From assembly GCA_002320775.1 (NCBI GenBank), contig DCKY01000216.1:17434-31229 (forward strand): a stretch of 13,796 nt of DNA. The letters are read 5' to 3'. The position numbers and the translations under genes are program-made. This stretch comes from Planctomycetes bacterium UBA1662 (lineage in GTDB: Bacteria; Planctomycetota; UBA8108). The number at the start of each line of letters is the position of its first letter. The stretch's first letter is position 1. Below are positions 12,834-13,796 of this stretch, in pieces. A model generated the notes under the pieces. It made no database searches and was not told where the DNA came from. It worked only from the letters and a program-made list of their open reading frames with translations.

Positions 12834-13783
12834 GACACCACCTCCACCGCGCGGGTCTTGTGCCAGAAAGCCCAGAGCGCAGCGCCAAGCCAGACGGCCA
12901 GAGCGACGACAGGCAGCCAGGGCGCCGTGCTGAACAGGCTCGACTCGATTCCGAAGAACGCGTTCGAGCACCATTGCAGGAGAGACCAGAAATCGAGCAG
13001 TTTCCAGTAATCAGAGCCCCTGACGGTCCCGTGAAGAACCTCGGTGACGATCGGAAGGAAGATGAAGACCAGCCCCCAGACCATGACAATCGAAATCGTC
13101 CTCTGCAGCAGGGCCGCCACGCCCAGGAGCAGGATCGACATGCCGACGCTCACAAGGAGGCCGTAGGCCAGGATCCCGAAGAGAATGCGCTGCGACTCGA
13201 TGAAGTAATCAAAGGTGTCTCCAAAGAGGCCATACTCGATAAAGAGCGCCAGGCAGGGAACCAGGGTCAGCAGGCTTACCAGCAGGGATGTAGCCACCAG
13301 CTTGCCAAGGAAGTATTGCCAGCGTTCAAGCGGCTTGGAAAAGTAAAACGTGAGCGACCTGAATCGGAAATCGTTTCCAACCAGTACCGCCCCGCTGATG
13401 GCCAGCAGCAGCATCACAACGGTATTCTGGCTCGTTATAAAGTCTCTGAAAGATTCACCCGTGCCGGTGAAGATAAAGTTCCTGGCAAACTCGAGCGGCC
13501 CCTCCCCGAAACGCTGCCCCTTCAGCTGGGCAGCGAGCCCGGCGAGGAAGTAGATCATGACGCTGAAAAACAGGAAGTTGATGAGACCCAGCCCCACAAA
13601 GACCTTAAAGATCCTACGTTTGATAACGAGCCCCAGGCCAACCCGGGCGACGGGCCACCAGGCGAGCGCGGGAGAACGCGACTCCTCGGGCGCCGAACTG
13701 ATCGACCACCGGTCAACGACCGTGGCTCCCATCCTGGGCGGAAGCAGATCAACCTCGTCGATTTCCATTGGTTCCTCAGCCAT
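12830..13783 (-). CDS. ABC-2 type transporter permease (large subunit)
   Basis: 317 residues. Residues 1-55 are a hydrophilic, initially acidic N-terminal tail (MEIDEVDLL), longer than in many ABC-2 permeases, then about six helices (near 60-84, 121-138, 160-182, 200-225, 230-250, 289-307). GNDFRFRSLTFYFSKPLERW (136-155) then YFLGK match the conserved ABC-2 cytoplasmic loop also present in the small permease. ATG 13783 follows a GGAG site by 4 bases; M6 is an alternative. The stop overlaps the ATPase start by 4 bases (ATGA). It is the first gene of the operon visible here; only 13 bases lie upstream, so earlier genes or the promoter may be outside the window. It pairs with the 254-residue permease; substrate and direction, though probably export, are inferred. 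Confidence 0.92.
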   Translation of the reverse strand: MAEEPMEIDEVDLLPPRMGATVVDRWSISSAPEESRSPALAWWPVARVGLGLVIKRRIFKVFVGLGLINFLFFSVMIYFLAGLAAQLKGQRFGEGPLEFARNFIFTGTGESFRDFITSQNTVVMLLLAISGAVLVGNDFRFRSLTFYFSKPLERWQYFLGKLVATSLLVSLLTLVPCLALFIEYGLFGDTFDYFIESQRILFGILAYGLLVSVGMSILLLGVAALLQRTISIVMVWGLVFIFLPIVTEVLHGTVRGSDYWKLLDFWSLLQWCSNAFFGIESSLFSTAPWLPVVALAVWLGAALWAFWHKTRAVEVVS

Positions 13784-13796
13784 GGTTCTCCCCCGG

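Noticed and set aside
1..13796. CRISPR array, transposon or phage genes
   Set aside because: No spaced short repeats, terminal inverted repeats, transposase, integrase or phage motifs were seen on either strand.

Overview
The window looks like a chromosomal segment of an uncultured planctomycete or close relative (Planctomycetota). The reasons are the GC-rich coding, a tandem DUF1080 protein, and two secreted multidomain proteins that end in paired dockerin-like calcium-binding repeats with the proline/cysteine-rich tail common in that phylum. The lineage is inferred from these features, not proven. I see no rRNA, tRNA, CRISPR array, insertion sequence or phage gene.

Layout, left to right. 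Bases 1-1438 (+): the 3' part of a tandem DUF1080 (3-keto-glycoside hydrolase-type) protein, then 19 bases later a PRX-like thioredoxin-fold protein. 1428-2387 (-): a PfkB sugar kinase whose 3' end overlaps the thioredoxin gene by 11 bases. 2551-4469 (+): hemF (aerobic coproporphyrinogen III oxidase) followed by trpS (tryptophanyl-tRNA synthetase). 4483-5442 (-): an unrecognised protein with one membrane anchor and a TonB-like Pro/Glu linker. 5443-5757: a 315-base divergent intergenic region with an AT-rich patch and an 18-base imperfect palindrome. 5758-7623 (+): secreted protein with two PKD-like domains and a dockerin-like tail. 7709-8287 (+): small PmtA/KsgA-like SAM methyltransferase. 8288-8488: 201-base leader with a 10-base-period direct repeat and a long-range inverted repeat. 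8489-11104 (+): an 871-residue secreted protein with a mirror-symmetric architecture. 11122-13783 (-): a three-gene ABC-2 transporter (permease, ATPase, permease) joined by two 4-base ATGA overlaps.

How the genes work together. The ABC genes clearly form one translationally coupled operon and one transporter. DUF1080 plus PRX-like, and hemF plus trpS, are probable co-transcribed pairs with no obvious shared pathway. DUF1080 and the sugar kinase fit the carbohydrate-degrading lifestyle of planctomycetes. The two dockerin-tailed proteins probably belong to the same surface or secreted class, but neither has a recognisable catalytic domain.

I did not find a clearly new defence, mobile or RNA system. 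The best candidates for undescribed biology are the symmetric adhesin-like protein at 8489-11104, the dockerin-like tail as a possible localisation signal, the orphan C-terminal domain of the 4483-5442 protein, and the regulatory-looking repeats upstream of the two secreted-protein genes.
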